Of a DNA stretch of 64,000 nucleotides, positions 11,406 through 24,129 are shown in pieces. Source of the stretch: Platynereis dumerilii (Eukaryota > Annelida > Polychaeta > Phyllodocida > Nereididae). The translations under genes were made by a program, and so were the position numbers. Numbering within the stretch: the stretch's first letter is position 1; every line of letters starts with the position of its first letter. Location of the stretch: assembly GCA_026936325.1 (NCBI GenBank), contig JAPTHN010000012.1, positions 23,687,865 to 23,751,864 of the forward strand, written 5' to 3'. The notes below the pieces were generated by a model. That model was not told the origin of the DNA, did no database searches, and saw nothing but the letters and a program-made list of their open reading frames with translations.

Positions 11406-14400
11406 ACTAAGTCTCATTCAGAAAGTTTTCAAAATATCTCAATGTTAAAGGACATGATAAAGACTAATGTTGAAATTAAGAAAATGGTGACCAAATCACC
11501 AAAGAATAATTAGTTACAACTAGAAAATGATTGTGGCGGTCGGAGTTTTACAAAGCAAGACTCCTGTATTTGGGATGCATTTTACACCATAATCAGGTTA
11601 AGTTATCACAAAAAATCAATGTGAGATGCTTTTTTCAACAGCGATCAAATAAACTTGTACAACTTGAAATATTGAAGCAGGAATACTGTATGGCAATCAT
11701 AAAATATTATTATCCTTTCCTAAATGGTCACCTCGCATTCAAGCAGGACACATGATTTTGAAATTGGCCTTATAATGTCGAATTCCGAAACAACCCCTTG
11801 ATCTTGGGAGAAGAATGACAGGGATAGTAAAAGGTAACTACTGTCTCTATCAGCCATTTTTGCACAGGACATTTTTTTTGCAAATGTTTTCATAGAACTG
11901 ATAAAATAGGATCAATAGAAGGTCTGCAACATTGCCTGAAAACATTACTAATGATTATTCTCAATAATATTCTTTAATCTATGTCATCTGATATCAACGT
12001 ATATGAAGTGCAGTCTGCTTTGAATGTCTGATAACGGGGTGAACTTCAACATTTTGCTGGCATAAGAGAGAGCAGCCCACAGACACACTGTCTCCTCCCT
12101 CCGGAGTTTACCTTGATAAATCCGTCACCATGGCAACAAATGAGTCTGTATAAACTTGCACAGAGATAGAACAAGATGTCATCTCCATTTACAAGCACTT
12201 CTTAATTGGCAAGACATGTTATTACACGATTATTGTGACGTCATTCAAACCTGTGCACACATGAATTTTGGCCATAAAGGCCAGGGACTAGCAAACCCTT
12301 GCATAGGCAAAAAAAACATGAAACATATTAATTGTCTCATGTATCCAGAAGGGTTTCAATTAATTATAACCTCTGTAGGCTACATATTATGTCATTGGAC
12401 ATGCCCTTGACTGTGAAAACAACAATTCACACTTGACCTTCAAATTTGATCAACAAATTGCCATAATCAAAACAAACAACTTCTCCGTTTATTAGACGTC
12501 TATGGCATACATAAAATATTACATATGAACACGTTCTGGTAAAATGCCCTAAGAGGCAGACTAAATAAAGTTGAAGAGGTTTGTTTTCTTTCCTTTCGCT
12601 CTGGCGAACCCCTAACAGTAGGTACCCAGATGCTGCATTTAAAGATATAGGCCTAATGTTGGTGATTTGTGTGCTGGTAAATTTCATTGAAGTTCAGAAC
12701 CCTCTGATTTCTTCCTCTGACTTCGACCTGCACTTCCTGAATCGAACCGACTCTTGACAGCAAATTCCTCCCCTTTTCCTTTGCCTTTCAACTTCTAGCC
12801 CCATTCCTACATTTTCAAATCACAGCTGACTCCACTGTAAACCCTCATAAATATTCCCTGATTCTCTCTGATCTACAAACCCAGCAGCTTTTGGTTGCTG
12901 CTTGTAACTAACCCCGGTACCAATTTCCAAATGAGATTCAGAATTGGCCTTCTAAAGACTAATTATCATAAGTTTGTACATTTTGCCTGAACCCATTTCC
13001 ATGGCCAACCAAAGCAAACCATTTCTGCACAAGTTCTTTTCATGGTCATTGTTTTCTAAATATTTCATATATACATTGCCATACAGATGATGCCAGTCTG
13101 GACAATGGATAGCAAACTATGAGAGAAATAATTGATAACAAACAAACCAAATGCAACTGTAGTACACATCTCTTACAATGACTTACTTAGCTGCTCTCTG
13201 CTTTCAAATGTCAGCCAAGACCACATCTTTCCAAAATTACCATTTTTACCCAGAGCTGTGTAAGATCATCCGAATATTTTTTTATTCCAAATGGTGGACA
13301 GTAACAGATGCACAGAGAGAGGAGGAGTTGAAGGAATAAAGAAAGTGAAAATTTATTGTATCGATGTCTTAACCTATAAAAAAACATATATGTAAGTATT
13401 CTTAACAGTATATCGATTTAACAAGATTAGGAATATTTCTGGCGATATTTTTTGCGTGTGAAACGTCACCAAAGATTGTGTACATCATCTTGAAGTTCCA
13501 TTGACCACAGCAAACCAGTGGCCTATTCATGATTTTTTTTTTGTGGGGAGGGGGGGGGGGTATTTTTCAGGTCTGACATCACACACTATTAAATAGTACT
13601 GAAAAACATGTACACTGTGCATGTGAGAAAAATTAACAAACTAATATCTAAACAGGTGGTTTTACATATATATCAGAAGTTCTTTTTTCTTTTTTTTTAC
13701 AAATCCTTCATTATGTATATATTTTCATGAAACAAGGGGAGGGGCTCTGGATTTTTTCTAAGGGTATTTATTTCATAGAAATGCGTACTTTAAGATATTA
13801 AAACCTTTTATTACATGCCACATACCCTCAGGTTCATGGTAAGATCGATACAGTACCCTTTTTTAAGGGTACTTTTCTTGTTAGATATAGACTAAATGAA
13901 ATCCGGTCGCACAGTCCATTCCTTCTTTGGTTTTTTCTTCTTCGGATTAGTTTTGTCCACTCAATCCGGCGAACCTCCTGGAAGGAGTAGCATTGAGATT
14001 TTATACAGCCCCTCTCCTCGTGTAGCTTGTAGCCTATCCTCATTTGGAATACCCAAAATGACCCAATTGACAAATCTAAAAAAAACACCCACCTCCCACT
14101 CCACTCAGAATCCGACCTTTTTGTGGCTTGGCACACACACCTGGGGACATTGAAGTTGATGTTAATCGTCTTGGAGCATTGATATTGTTTCAGAAACAAA
14201 ACCCAAGGAAAAAAGAAGAAAGAAGTACATTAAGACAGGAAAACGCTCCAGGCTTTGATTTGAAACATACACCAACAGAACAGGTAAAAAGTGCTTTCAA
14301 AGATCAATATTAGAGAATACCTGAGCAGGAGTTTAACAGGTAATATACCTTTGAAGTGTTGATGAATGGGTGGATGATGCGAGGCAAACTCGGTTTCACG

Positions 14401-14440
14401 CAATTTATCTCAGAAAATGGATTGTATTGTGACATGTCAC
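11406..14440. other. Unique AT-rich DNA
   Basis: A poly-G/poly-T stretch lies at 13530-13565. The 121-codon minus-strand frame at 13834-14199 includes low-complexity sequence and is not supported as a gene. Confidence 0.5.
12124..12137 (+). promoter_or_regulatory. Isolated X-box match
   Basis: GTCACCATGGCAAC fits the 14-base RFX consensus at every position. No first exon or other promoter motif is evident nearby, so it may be chance or an enhancer site. Confidence 0.2.
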
Positions 14441-14450
14441 AGCCAATCAG

Positions 14451-14527
<77 letters not shown>
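14451..14527 (+). repeat. (TATC)n microsatellite
   Basis: About 19 perfect units. Confidence 0.97.
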
Positions 14528-14604
14528 ATCCACCATCTATCAACATACTTACCTGCTACTGCTAGGAAATTATCTACTTATCTGCCAAAGTAGCTGTCTA
14601 TCTA

Positions 14605-14880
14605 CAATTGCCCTTAAAAGTAAGTACACTCCAACATTACTTGCATTGAATTCCACTCTAAATTTGTCTCACGGTATTAAATAGCGATAACAGCAATGAT
14701 ATTGCCCCCATCATTGAAACAATCCTTCCATCATATACCACTGAGGTTTTATAGTTATCCCAACTACATCTACAAGCAAATTTGTGTCAGGAGTCTTTAT
14801 TCTTAAAGCAAAAGCTCCATTGGAATAGCATTGGACTTTGGGTGAACACCCTGCGCAAAATTGGACCAGGATCTGGTCCC
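14605..14880 (+). repeat. Dispersed repeat J, copy 1
   Basis: Starts ACAATTGCCCTTAAAAGTAA and ends near TCCATTGGAATAGCATTGG plus ACTTTGGGTG. It is shared with 26.86 kb at clear but modest similarity. The AGTAAGTACAC(T/C)CC start resembles Tc1-type ends. No coding frame. Confidence 0.65.
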
Positions 14881-15661
14881 ATGACCGCTGAAGATCTGAT
14901 ACCAATTCAAGGCCATGACAGTGCATGTAGTATGGAGAATAATATATGGAAAGTATACAATTAACTGACAAATCATTTAGGGATGTACTTCCTTTCAAGA
15001 GCAACTGTAACTATTGACCTATCCTTCTCTCTTCTTCTGCCCACGCACACCCCACCCTATCATCCTATACCTATGCACGGAATACCAATTCAGTTCCTGA
15101 GTTTACACAGCATGAATGTCAAATCAAAACAAATTCCCTTTTTCTCCCCCTTTTAGTTTTACTCGTCACATTTTAAAGAGACAACAAAAAGCTTCAGTAG
15201 TTATCTTTGGAATAACATGTCCATGCAAATTGCATCAGCTTTGAAACATGTGCAACTGTGCAATTTCAAAAGTTTCCTGTCAAAACAGCACTGGGACTCT
15301 TCCATACCTGTGCAGGCAACTTGCAGGCCTAATCGATCGCAGGTAATAAAAAGCGTTGCCTGGCAACCACTGCACCTGAATCACTTGATTATAGCACAAC
15401 TAATGGATAGATGGACAAACTAACCAAGATAGACAAGTTGGTAGCAGACAGAAAAATACTCTGATTTTGCTCGAGTGACAAATAGGAAATGTGACCAGGA
15501 AATTTGCAAGAAAAAAACTGATCAGCTTTCACATAGTATGCCTATATTGGTGGCAGAGTCGAGATAAGTCAAACAAAAAAAATATGTAGTTCTAAGTAAG
15601 TCCCTTATTGTATATAGACCAAACTTGGTACTGAAAGGGCGACTTACGAGTTGACTGACCG

Positions 15662-15872
15662 CACTGTAAAACTTGAATTTAGAGTCAGCTTAAATGATTG
15701 AGTGAGATGCACAATTCCTTTGAGCTGACATAGCTTTTTGTTTAAAGTTAAGATAATCTGTCCGAAATATCCGTTATCATAACTTAAATTAACAAGCCAT
15801 GTTGGCTCAAAGGAATTGTTCAACCATCCCACTTAATCGTTTGACCTGACTCAAAATTCAAATTTTACAGTG
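15662..15872. mobile_element. MITE family B, copy 1 (211 bp)
   Basis: The arms are inverted repeats starting CACTGTAAAACTTGAATTT and containing GAGTCAGCTTAAATGATTG and CACAATTCCTTTGAGCTGAC. The pairing covers most of the element, so it would fold as a hairpin. The best-preserved copy (20.2 kb) is bounded by TA. It has no coding frame. Confidence 0.85.
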
Positions 15873-16706
15873 TCTTTGGAGTTTTTCTTTTTCAATATAT
15901 GTTACAAAGAAAAATGAGTCCAATATATAAGCACTGTCATCAGTGACCAACATGCCAATGATCCAGATTCAGGGAGTTTTTTTCAACAAGTGATATGTGT
16001 GACATATCATAGAATTGTGACTTAAAGTTACCTTGACTTTGGAGCCTGTGGAAGCTTGATGTTGGGTTCTAGTGAACTGGTTCTGTCTCATGGGCACGTA
16101 TCATGTCATTCTCTCAGCTTCAATTCATAGCTTGCCTGAGCTTAGACAACTAACTAATCACTAGCCAAACGACTTCCTGATACTATGCTCCAAAGTGACA
16201 GTTTTTAAAACAGTTTCCATTTTAGATAACAATAATTAGTGAGACATACTGATACCAAGAATTCAACATACAACACACTACCTCTTCAGACCAGGGTTAG
16301 TGCACCAAGCAACACCATACCACGCTCTACCACATGTTGATGGAGAAGACATGATGGATTAACAGAAATCATATTTAGCATGACAATGCAGGGTTATTAA
16401 TAAAGCTAATCCACTTTTGCGATCAGGATTAGCTCAATTCAAGAGGTTAATCCATTAATTAATCTCATAATCCAAGAATTAGGAAGAGTTAATTCAATCA
16501 CAGGATAGCCATGGATCTGTGCGTGAGAGATGGAACCAGAAAATCAGAAAATGAAGTCAGAAAATGGCACCAGAAAATTAAATCAGAATTCACTAGATCG
16601 GGTAATGACATGAATGTGCTGCGGAAGGAAGACTGGGAGCTGGATGGATTTGGTTCTTATCCGGTACCAGAGATCTATCACATAACAGTGAGTTGTGACC
16701 GGAGTA

Positions 16707-17193
16707 CAGTGCCGCCTGTAAGTAAGTGAAACGCATGACATTGTGCCATTGCATAAATGCTAAACATCCTCAGCCAAACTGCTTGTGGAGGCATGAATTC
16801 TCATCGGATGAAAGGGAAACAAAGTGGGTCATAAACGCCGATGTGTGAGGCAAGTGGGATAAAAATAGCAGCCTATTTTCTTCGCTGTAGTCGGAGTTAG
16901 GTATGGGTCAAAGTCTTTGATAAGTAAGTGAACCACCCTTCCCTATGTTTTAACATTGGGCCTGCGTTTCACTTACTTATCAAAGACTTTGACCCATACC
17001 TAACTCCAACTACAGCAAAGAAAATTGGCTGCTATTTTTATCCCGCATGCCTCACATATCGGCCTTTATGACCCAAAATGTTTTCCTCTCATCGGATGAG
17101 AATTTGTCCTTCCAGAAGCATTTTGGTTAAGGATGTTTAACATTGATGCAATGGCACAATATCATGCGTTTCACTTACTTACAGGCGGCACTG
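16707..17193. mobile_element. Hairpin MITE, 487 bp
   Basis: Bounded by TA, it begins CAGTGCCGCCTGTAAGTAAG and ends with the inverse. The two halves pair along almost their whole length around a centre near 16947. The apex repeats the terminal motif: TAAGTAAGTGAA at 16921 and CTGCGTTTCACTTACTTA at 16962. It has no coding frame. Confidence 0.95.
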
Positions 17194-17430
17194 TATGTGG
17201 TGACTATATACATTTTTGTGACTTCGAGCATGAAATCCACGAAAACAATGCTTTGAGTTGCTTGGTCCAGTTGCTCATTGCATGCCATACAACCATGAGA
17301 CTTTAAAAAAATTCATATCAACAAACATTTCTGCAAACAAACCAAAAATTTATATTCAAAATGACTGTTTGTATTTCTATGGTTTGGACATTGCAACATA
17401 TTCTGTAAACATCAGTTATCTTACTATTAG

Positions 17431-17590
17431 CAAGGTCTGACAAATGTCTGGATCAAGAAGTTAGACACTAAAATAACGTTCGAACTGGGTTTTCTTGAAA
17501 AACGTTTTACTGCTGTTTTGCCCTTAGGTGAGCCCGGGCACATAGGAGTGACAGTCATACCTTTTATCAGGCAGTTCATGCCTCCCACAG
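17431..17590 (+). CDS. Possible exon, unidentified (internal or C-terminal)
   Basis: After a TTACTATTAG acceptor come 160 open bases (53 codons plus one base), ending CCCACAG/GTAATG. The peptide includes VWIKKLDTKITFELGFLE and then LGEPGHIGVTVIPFIRQF, with a balanced amino-acid composition unlike the surrounding AT-rich DNA. If the donor is not used, the frame closes three codons later (Asn-Asp-Lys-stop), so this could be a terminal exon. The complementary strand is also open across the segment, which weakens the call. I do not recognise the family. It lies 240 bp after the hairpin MITE. Confidence 0.28.
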
Positions 17591-18438
17591 GTAATGACAA
17601 ATAAGAAGGAAGAAGAAAGATGATTGGCCCCAAGTTTGAGTTACCTTTTTTGTCACCTCATAGACACTGTAGAAATGGGCACATTATATTACATTTTGGA
17701 GGAGTAAATCCCCTTTTCAGTCAAAAACCACCAGCCAAATGTCATCAATGCCAAAACATAAGATACCTAAATTAGGATTATCCCACATTCGGGCCAATCT
17801 GATCAAGGGCTGGAGATCATCCGGGAGATAATACCCCCAGCGACCCAATAAGTCTCCATATTAGGTCACCCTGGACACGTGACTTGATCATGTTAATGTG
17901 ATAGCATTGTGATGTCACAATGCAACCTAGTCTTCTGACAGTCACGTGACTAACGAGATAAAAAGAGATTCTTTACTGAATTATATACATGGCATAATAA
18001 ATCGAGGCACGAGAGCCAAGTATAGTCATGCAAGCCACACCCAGGCTATAAATGGCACTGCAGATTCAGGAGAATTGTAGTATGAGAAAAAAAGAGAGGC
18101 ATAGGATAGCATGTCTGCCAAAAATAAAGTAGGACATTAATTATGGATGAAGTAGCAGTGCAACAAGTTAACATTTCATGGGGTTCACTGAAGAACTTAC
18201 ATGACTTGTGCAGAACTTTGCTGAGGTTGTGAGACAAAAATCCTTAGTTGCAAACTGTTACAATCAACAATTACAACAGCTTAAAGAAATTCACTGGAAT
18301 GTTACTTGTGAGGTCATATCCCTATTCTTGCCATGTTATTCTGTAAAAGGCCTACTCAAAATGCATATTCTTTACATACAATGCTATCAGGACAAGTCAC
18401 TGATTGAGTCACATTGCTAATCACTGAGGTCACTTGTA

Positions 18439-18643
18439 CATTGTAAAATTTTAAATTTTGAGTCAGCCAAAGTGATTGAGTGAGATGGTTGCACAATTCT
18501 TTTGAGCAAACACAGCTTGTAGTTTTCAGCAAAGATAATCTGTTCATTATCACAACTTAAAAAAACAAGCTATGTCACCTCAAAGGAATTGTGCAACCAT
18601 CTCACTCAATCATTTAAGCTGTTTCATAATTCAAATTTGCAGT
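18439..18643. mobile_element. MITE family B, copy 2
   Basis: Arms GATTGAGTGAGATGGTTGCA and its inverse, bounded by TA on both sides. Confidence 0.85.
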
Positions 18644-19667
18644 ACAAGTTACTCAATGACAAATTGACGGATAGGGTCAGTTGTGAGGTCATTGATGTCT
18701 ACAAACAGCTTTTCCGAAGTACTCATAATTCTTTGCCTATGAGTTTGACATGGATTGAGCTATGAGAATATTAATGTTCTTTGAATTGTCAACAAACAAA
18801 AACCCTCTTGAATTAGAACCAATGTAGAAACACAGAACAGAAAACCTATTTTTAAAATCCACAAACAAGTCTTATAAGTTATAAGTTAGCCTACATCACA
18901 AATCACATCTTCTATATCCACTTACGGAGACCAGGAAGTAAAAAGAGAGAACTTCACACCTCTGCGACAACATAGCTCCTTTCCTTAAGTGCTGTTTCAC
19001 ACCAATTTACTTTCTCCTTTGATAAGCTATCTTCAGATATCTTTATCATCTCGTGGGTATTCTTTTTCCCTTCCTTTATTCTTTTGATCATTCTTCATTC
19101 CTTTGAACATTCCTTTACTCTTCTGTCTGTTCTCCGCCACTCAACTTGTCAAGATGGCCAAAGACCGCGCCACTTTTTACGCCTTCTGGTAAATTTGACC
19201 TGATTCGTAAAGGCGTCTTTTCACCCGTAAAACTTTTTGAGGAAATGAAAGTGGAATATTATTTATTCTATTCTAAGATCAAGAGTATCTTGGTAAGATT
19301 TGTGAAATGATGATGCCGATCTACTTTTATATCTACACCGAAGATTCTACAATTGATCAACCTATCAATCTATCAACCTACCAACCTACATTGTACTTTC
19401 TATCTACCTATCTTGTACCTTTCTATGTATCTTCCTGTCTGCCTGGATCACCATTTTACTAAAACTCATTAGTGTTTCAAAAAAGAGGTATTTAATCACA
19501 CAAAATGTAATTGTATTTCAATCAAGTACCCAGGTTGCACAATCACACCTTCAATTTCCACCTCTGTTTGGGCCAAACACCTCCCCACAATTACCATTTA
19601 ATACGAAATCATTTTGAACTCAACAACAACTGAACATCAACTTAACTGACATGTCACGGCATAATCA

Positions 19668-19681
19668 GTTACCACGGCAAC
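19668..19681 (+). promoter_or_regulatory. Isolated X-box match
   Basis: GTTACCACGGCAAC fits the RFX consensus fully, with a half-site CCATGGTAAC a few bases on. It sits where both strands have open frames of about 100 codons (19669-19987), neither of which I recognise. Confidence 0.22.
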
Positions 19682-20205
19682 CGAGCAGTATCCATGGTAA
19701 CAGCACTGGATCTATTGGCATTACAGGTGTGTTGTTGGGGGATCAATCGAAGGAGTTGGATCCCGGCATCAAAGTTTATGATCATTTGGATCAAGTTCGA
19801 TAATTGCGATGCCTTTGATCTATGGGAAGCCAGTGCACTGGGAGGTAGGCTCAGTTGGCAAGGAGGTAGACTGGTTGACTTCAACAATGTGACACCACGG
19901 TTAGAAGCCAGCTCATTTATCCCAAAGCTCATATTTTGTCCGACATCAGTTCCTGTAACGAGCAACATACTCTTTTCGAAGGCATAAAGGAATTGTTGTG
20001 AGAACGTGGGGATTCTTCCCCAAAAATGTAATGGGAATTTCCTTCCATTGTCTCATAAGTATGTGACATCCTGCATGGGCTCCATCAGAATGGGGTCATC
20101 AGACTTGAGTCATCTGTGCATCTAAAAGGAGACAATATACTTACTCATATCTATACCAAATGCCAACCTAATGAGCAAGCCCATTATGTCAAACCTATTT
20201 TCATA

Positions 20206-20413
20206 CACTTTAAAATGTGAATTTTGTGTCAGCTCAAATGATTGAGTGAGATGGTTGCACAATATGTATGAGCTAACATAGCTTGTTGTCTTAAATTATC
20301 ACAACAGACATATTATCATAACTTAAAACAACAAGGCTATGTCAGCTCAGAGGAATTTTGCAACCATCTCACTCAATCACTTAAGCTGACTCAAAATTAA
20401 ACATTTTACAGTG
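20206..20413. mobile_element. MITE family B, copy 3
   Basis: The ends are CACTTTAAAATGTGAATTT and, inverted, CACTGTAAAATGTTTAATTT, bounded by TA. The arms pair over about 75 bp. Confidence 0.88.
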
Positions 20414-20905
20414 TAGCAGCTTACACATCACCGATTGATTCACTTTTAGCCATGCAATAGAAAAATATTGAACTTTGTACGTAAACTTGACACAAGTTTA
20501 TGAAAAACCAGAAATGTCTTGACGATTGCCTCAACTCAAGAAGATACATAGCTTATCATAAATGGCAAAACTATGTTATAATGTCAATGATCATATAGGA
20601 GGAAGCTGTATACATGTGTACAATTATTTGGTCTACCTCCCTGGATCTGAACTCAGAATAATAACCAGTTCAGTGAGCTCACTCCATTCATGTCAAAGCA
20701 TTACTAATTCATAATGCTACACTTGTGCAACCATTGAACCAAGGGTCCAATCAGGAAATTACAATTAGATTAAGTAGTATTAATCACTTTGATGTGTCCT
20801 GTTATCAATCTATTCTAATCTAGTCGTTGAACAAATGCTTTACTTGATGTCATAGCAATAATAGTGAGTTCCTGAGATTTATCATTAGTGGGCATCAAAA
20901 ATTCA

Positions 20906-21460
20906 TTACACTCCAACAAGTACAATAAGGATGGGTCCAATATTTCTATTCACTATTTCTATACAGATTAATTGATGTAGAGCTACTGATTTAATAGGTT
21001 CCATCGTGTCATTGGATAAATATTGTATTTGCCCAAAGGTAATAGATGTTGAAATGGGTGATAATTGAATTAAGATAGTACTTAAACCAAAATTGTTTCG
21101 ATGGTAGTCTGAACTCTGGTTATAAGCACCTAACAAAGACATCAGGTACAGACTAGAGAGATGAAATGACTTGAGCCAATTTAACATATCTTTCGAGAAT
21201 GAAGTGGCAGCGTATTTCGTGCAGATAAAATCCTTCCCGGCTTTTATTAGGAGACAACATACTCCAGTGCCAGGCCGGAATATCCTCAAGAAGGCGGCAC
21301 CATCCACGCCTATGTAGATCCACCTGTAGGGATTGGTGGGCGAAAGGGCTTCAATACTTGAATTCTTTGCAGTGGTAAATCCTTTTGGAACAGGTAGGGA
21401 CAATATGGAATAAGTTGCAGTAGTAGCAAACTTGCACAGGATGAAAGATTTGTCTGACAT
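20906..21460 (-). CDS. Unidentified 184-codon ORF
   Basis: This is the longest open frame in the window outside the minisatellite. The start ATG sits in a good context (AACAATGTC). The product has an N-terminal MSDKSFILCKFATTATYS, a central stretch GVDGAAFLRIFRPGTGVCCL, and a hydrophobic C-terminal end (GPILIVLVGV). In DNA this AT-rich, an open run of 184 codons is expected by chance only rarely, roughly a few in a hundred windows of this size on a simple stop-frequency estimate. I see no signal peptide, known domain or flanking splice pattern, and I do not recognise it. It could be a single-exon gene, an exon, a decayed transposon ORF or chance. Confidence 0.35.
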   Translation of the reverse strand: MSDKSFILCKFATTATYSILSLPVPKGFTTAKNSSIEALSPTNPYRWIYIGVDGAAFLRIFRPGTGVCCLLIKAGKDFICTKYAATSFSKDMLNWLKSFHLSSLYLMSLLGAYNQSSDYHRNNFGLSTILIQLSPISTSITFGQIQYLSNDTMEPIKSVALHQLICIEIVNRNIGPILIVLVGV

Positions 21461-21469
21461 TGTTTACTT

Positions 21470-23640
21470 AGGCCCGAGAATCAAACATGGATCCCAAATG
21501 TTGTCATCCCTTGTCCAAGGCTCCACTTTAGACAAGTTGCCTTTTAAAGGCTTTAGCTTCTAAACCTTTTTAGCTATCTTCCTCACATTTTCCTGTACAT
21601 CTTGTCTGTTATTCTCCACCTTGTGTGGTCCCCTGCACTTCATACCTGGCTGGGCCCAGGAGTGAGCATCTTACGGCCTATTACCCATTCATCACCCCCA
21701 TTAAACTTCAAAGGACAAGGGGAGGTCGTAAAAACATCCAGTGCACAAGCTGTACAGGAGGGGAACAGCTAAGTAAGGAGTCTTGCTGCAGGTTTTTTAT
21801 TCTAGATTCACAAGAACACAGAAAACATGCCCTCATACTTGTTGAAAACAAGTGAATTTGCTTGAGATCATGGTTTAAATTTTTAATTTAATAAAATATC
21901 AACAAAACAAATTTCAACAAAACTTACAAATTAAAAAGACATTTAAAGTTTTGCTGGAAATCTCCTAGTAGAAAGGTCATTGGTGCTTGTGACAATGTCT
22001 CTACTGCCATTGTGTCTAATATCCAAAAGTGCTTTTCAAAAGACTAAGGATATTCCAAATAGCACTATGAGGATATTTTAAAAGGTCAAATATCCTCCAA
22101 GATGCTATTTGGATATTTCATCAGACCCTATTTCAACAGATGATATTCCATCTTAAGCTTTGGCTGACCATATGGAGCTTTGGCAGACCGTATGGAGCTT
22201 TGGCAGCTGCCAATTATTCTACGGGTCCTATTTTTGGTTCCAAAATATCCAGCAGAGGGGGCTTCAACTTCAGAGGCCCTGGATACATGCTGTTGTAGAA
22301 GAGATGGCAGTGCATGACAGCCCAAAGTTCTAACAAATAGGGTCCAAAAAGTTCCTAACCATGAGACACTATTTGGTCACTATTTGATGTAGAAGAGATG
22401 GCTGTCAATATACTAGGACAAAGTTTCTAACATAGCTCATTAGAACTTTCGGAATTGTTCAGTAGAAAATGTGGCTTGGTTGCACTTTTTGGATATTTCG
22501 TGAGGGATATCGGCAAATCATGGTGAGGGGAGTAGATATTGTGACAAAGACCTATTTTAGTGTGTGGCATGCAAAAAGTAGCCCAATTTGCAAATTTGGC
22601 ATGTAGACCTTTCGGCTGTAACAATTGGTTGACCAGATTATTATCATCTATTTATATATTTTTATTTTCCATTTTTTAGAAATAACAGTAGATAGACGAC
22701 CACTATTCTAATGAGGACACAATCAACAAAAGGCCTCAAAAACATATGTCAAGAAGAGTGTTTGCACTATAATGAGCCCAAATGAGTACTCCTGAACAAA
22801 TAACAGTCTCCAAATGTCTACTCCAAGAACCAGAGTATCTGAGGGCATAAAGTGCAAAAAGAAAGAACCCCTATGATGTAGACGTATCCATTTTCACAGA
22901 AAAACACAAGATATGAACTGAACTTGAGGAAGACACAAGAAAACACGAGACGAAACTATGAACTCCACCTTTGATGTGAGGCAAGCAGTGTAGCATTTGA
23001 TAGAACAGGTTAGTGGCCGGAGAAATGTAGGATGGAACTTTGATATTAAATAAGGCGGAATACTTTCTTGGTCAAAGGAGGTTGGAAGAAAGCGGCTGTT
23101 GAATATATGAAATGTTCCAGGTGTTGAAATATTATTTTTAGTGGTTTATTCTAAAACAATTATGTTTTATCACGGTAACATCACAAAGATTCCAACTTCG
23201 TTTAGCACGCCTTATCGTTCGATAAACATTATCCGTGCTAATTGTATCACAATTTCATAGACAGAGTTTTGAGAGTAATTTGAATATGAATAATTGGTGG
23301 AGATCCCATTGAAAGGCCAATGGATCGCTATGTAGTACAATGTATGTATGAATGTTATAATTGTTATACCTATGTATCCGCTTAGAAAACAGATACATAG
23401 TTATACGAAATATAATGTATGTTCATAAACATACGTTCTTAAAATGGAACGCAAGCATGAATATATCAACCTTTTGGCTCAAACATCCAATAAGTTAATT
23501 CATATTAACTTATCATGGTTGAAAATAGGAATAAAATCACTCACCAAATTGTATATTGCCAACAAACACGCCTCGATTCCTCCAGTTTTCTGAAAATACC
23601 AAAATATTGCTAAATATAAGATTCCTTTTTATTGCATCAA
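21470..23640. other. Unique DNA with a small local duplication
   Basis: GTAGAAGAGATGGCAGTGCA (22294) and GTAGAAGAGATGGCTGTCAA (22390) start related stretches. Nothing else identified. Confidence 0.5.
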
Positions 23641-23647
23641 AATTATT

Positions 23648-23873
23648 CAACATGTTACACATTTACTCCGTGTGAAGTATCTTTTGATTGCTCAGCACAG
23701 GCACTTGTAAAATGGGCCGCCAACTTAATGTATCATCCGAATGATATCCAGCTGGGATTTTGCTCATGAAGGTCCACTGAAAAATTCGGGTTTCCCAACC
23801 GGGGTTTGCACCCATGCAGGCAAAGACCTTTAGCGGAGCAGGCGGACACCCAAGCCACTATGCTAACCAGCTG
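23648..23873 (+). repeat. Dispersed repeat family G copy
   Basis: It lacks the GCAGCCC head, starts at CATGTTACACATTTACTCC and keeps the AAAATGGGCCGCCAACTTAA core and the AGCAGGCGG end. Confidence 0.78.
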
Positions 23874-24129
23874 TGATATTGGTATGTAGACAATTGAGAT
23901 CGTTTGGAATTGTTGTATTTCTGGATGGATGCAACATGGCGAACATCACTTGTGTAACCATTTCTTATTTTGGTAACTTTGAAAAAATGATGACTGTGGT
24001 CAGTGAAATGTAAGAGAAGTGAAATGTAAGAGAAGTGAATTTGGTTTGCAATCTCTTCATCTTAATCTTCGTGGATAGTAACTGGATACTGTTTTCAAGT
24101 TTGATACAATTCATACAAAGTCTACTTAA

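Noticed and set aside
13834-14199. 121-codon minus-strand ORF
   Set aside because: Crosses low-complexity sequence, no recognisable motif, opposite strand open over much of the same stretch.
16707-17193. microRNA or structured ncRNA hairpin
   Set aside because: TA target duplication and terminal motif identify it as a MITE; the same holds for the hairpins at 15.7, 18.4, 20.2 and 25.1 kb.
19669-19987. Overlapping 97- and 99-codon ORFs on both strands
   Set aside because: Mutually exclusive, no splice signals or motifs, and the peptides are not recognisable.
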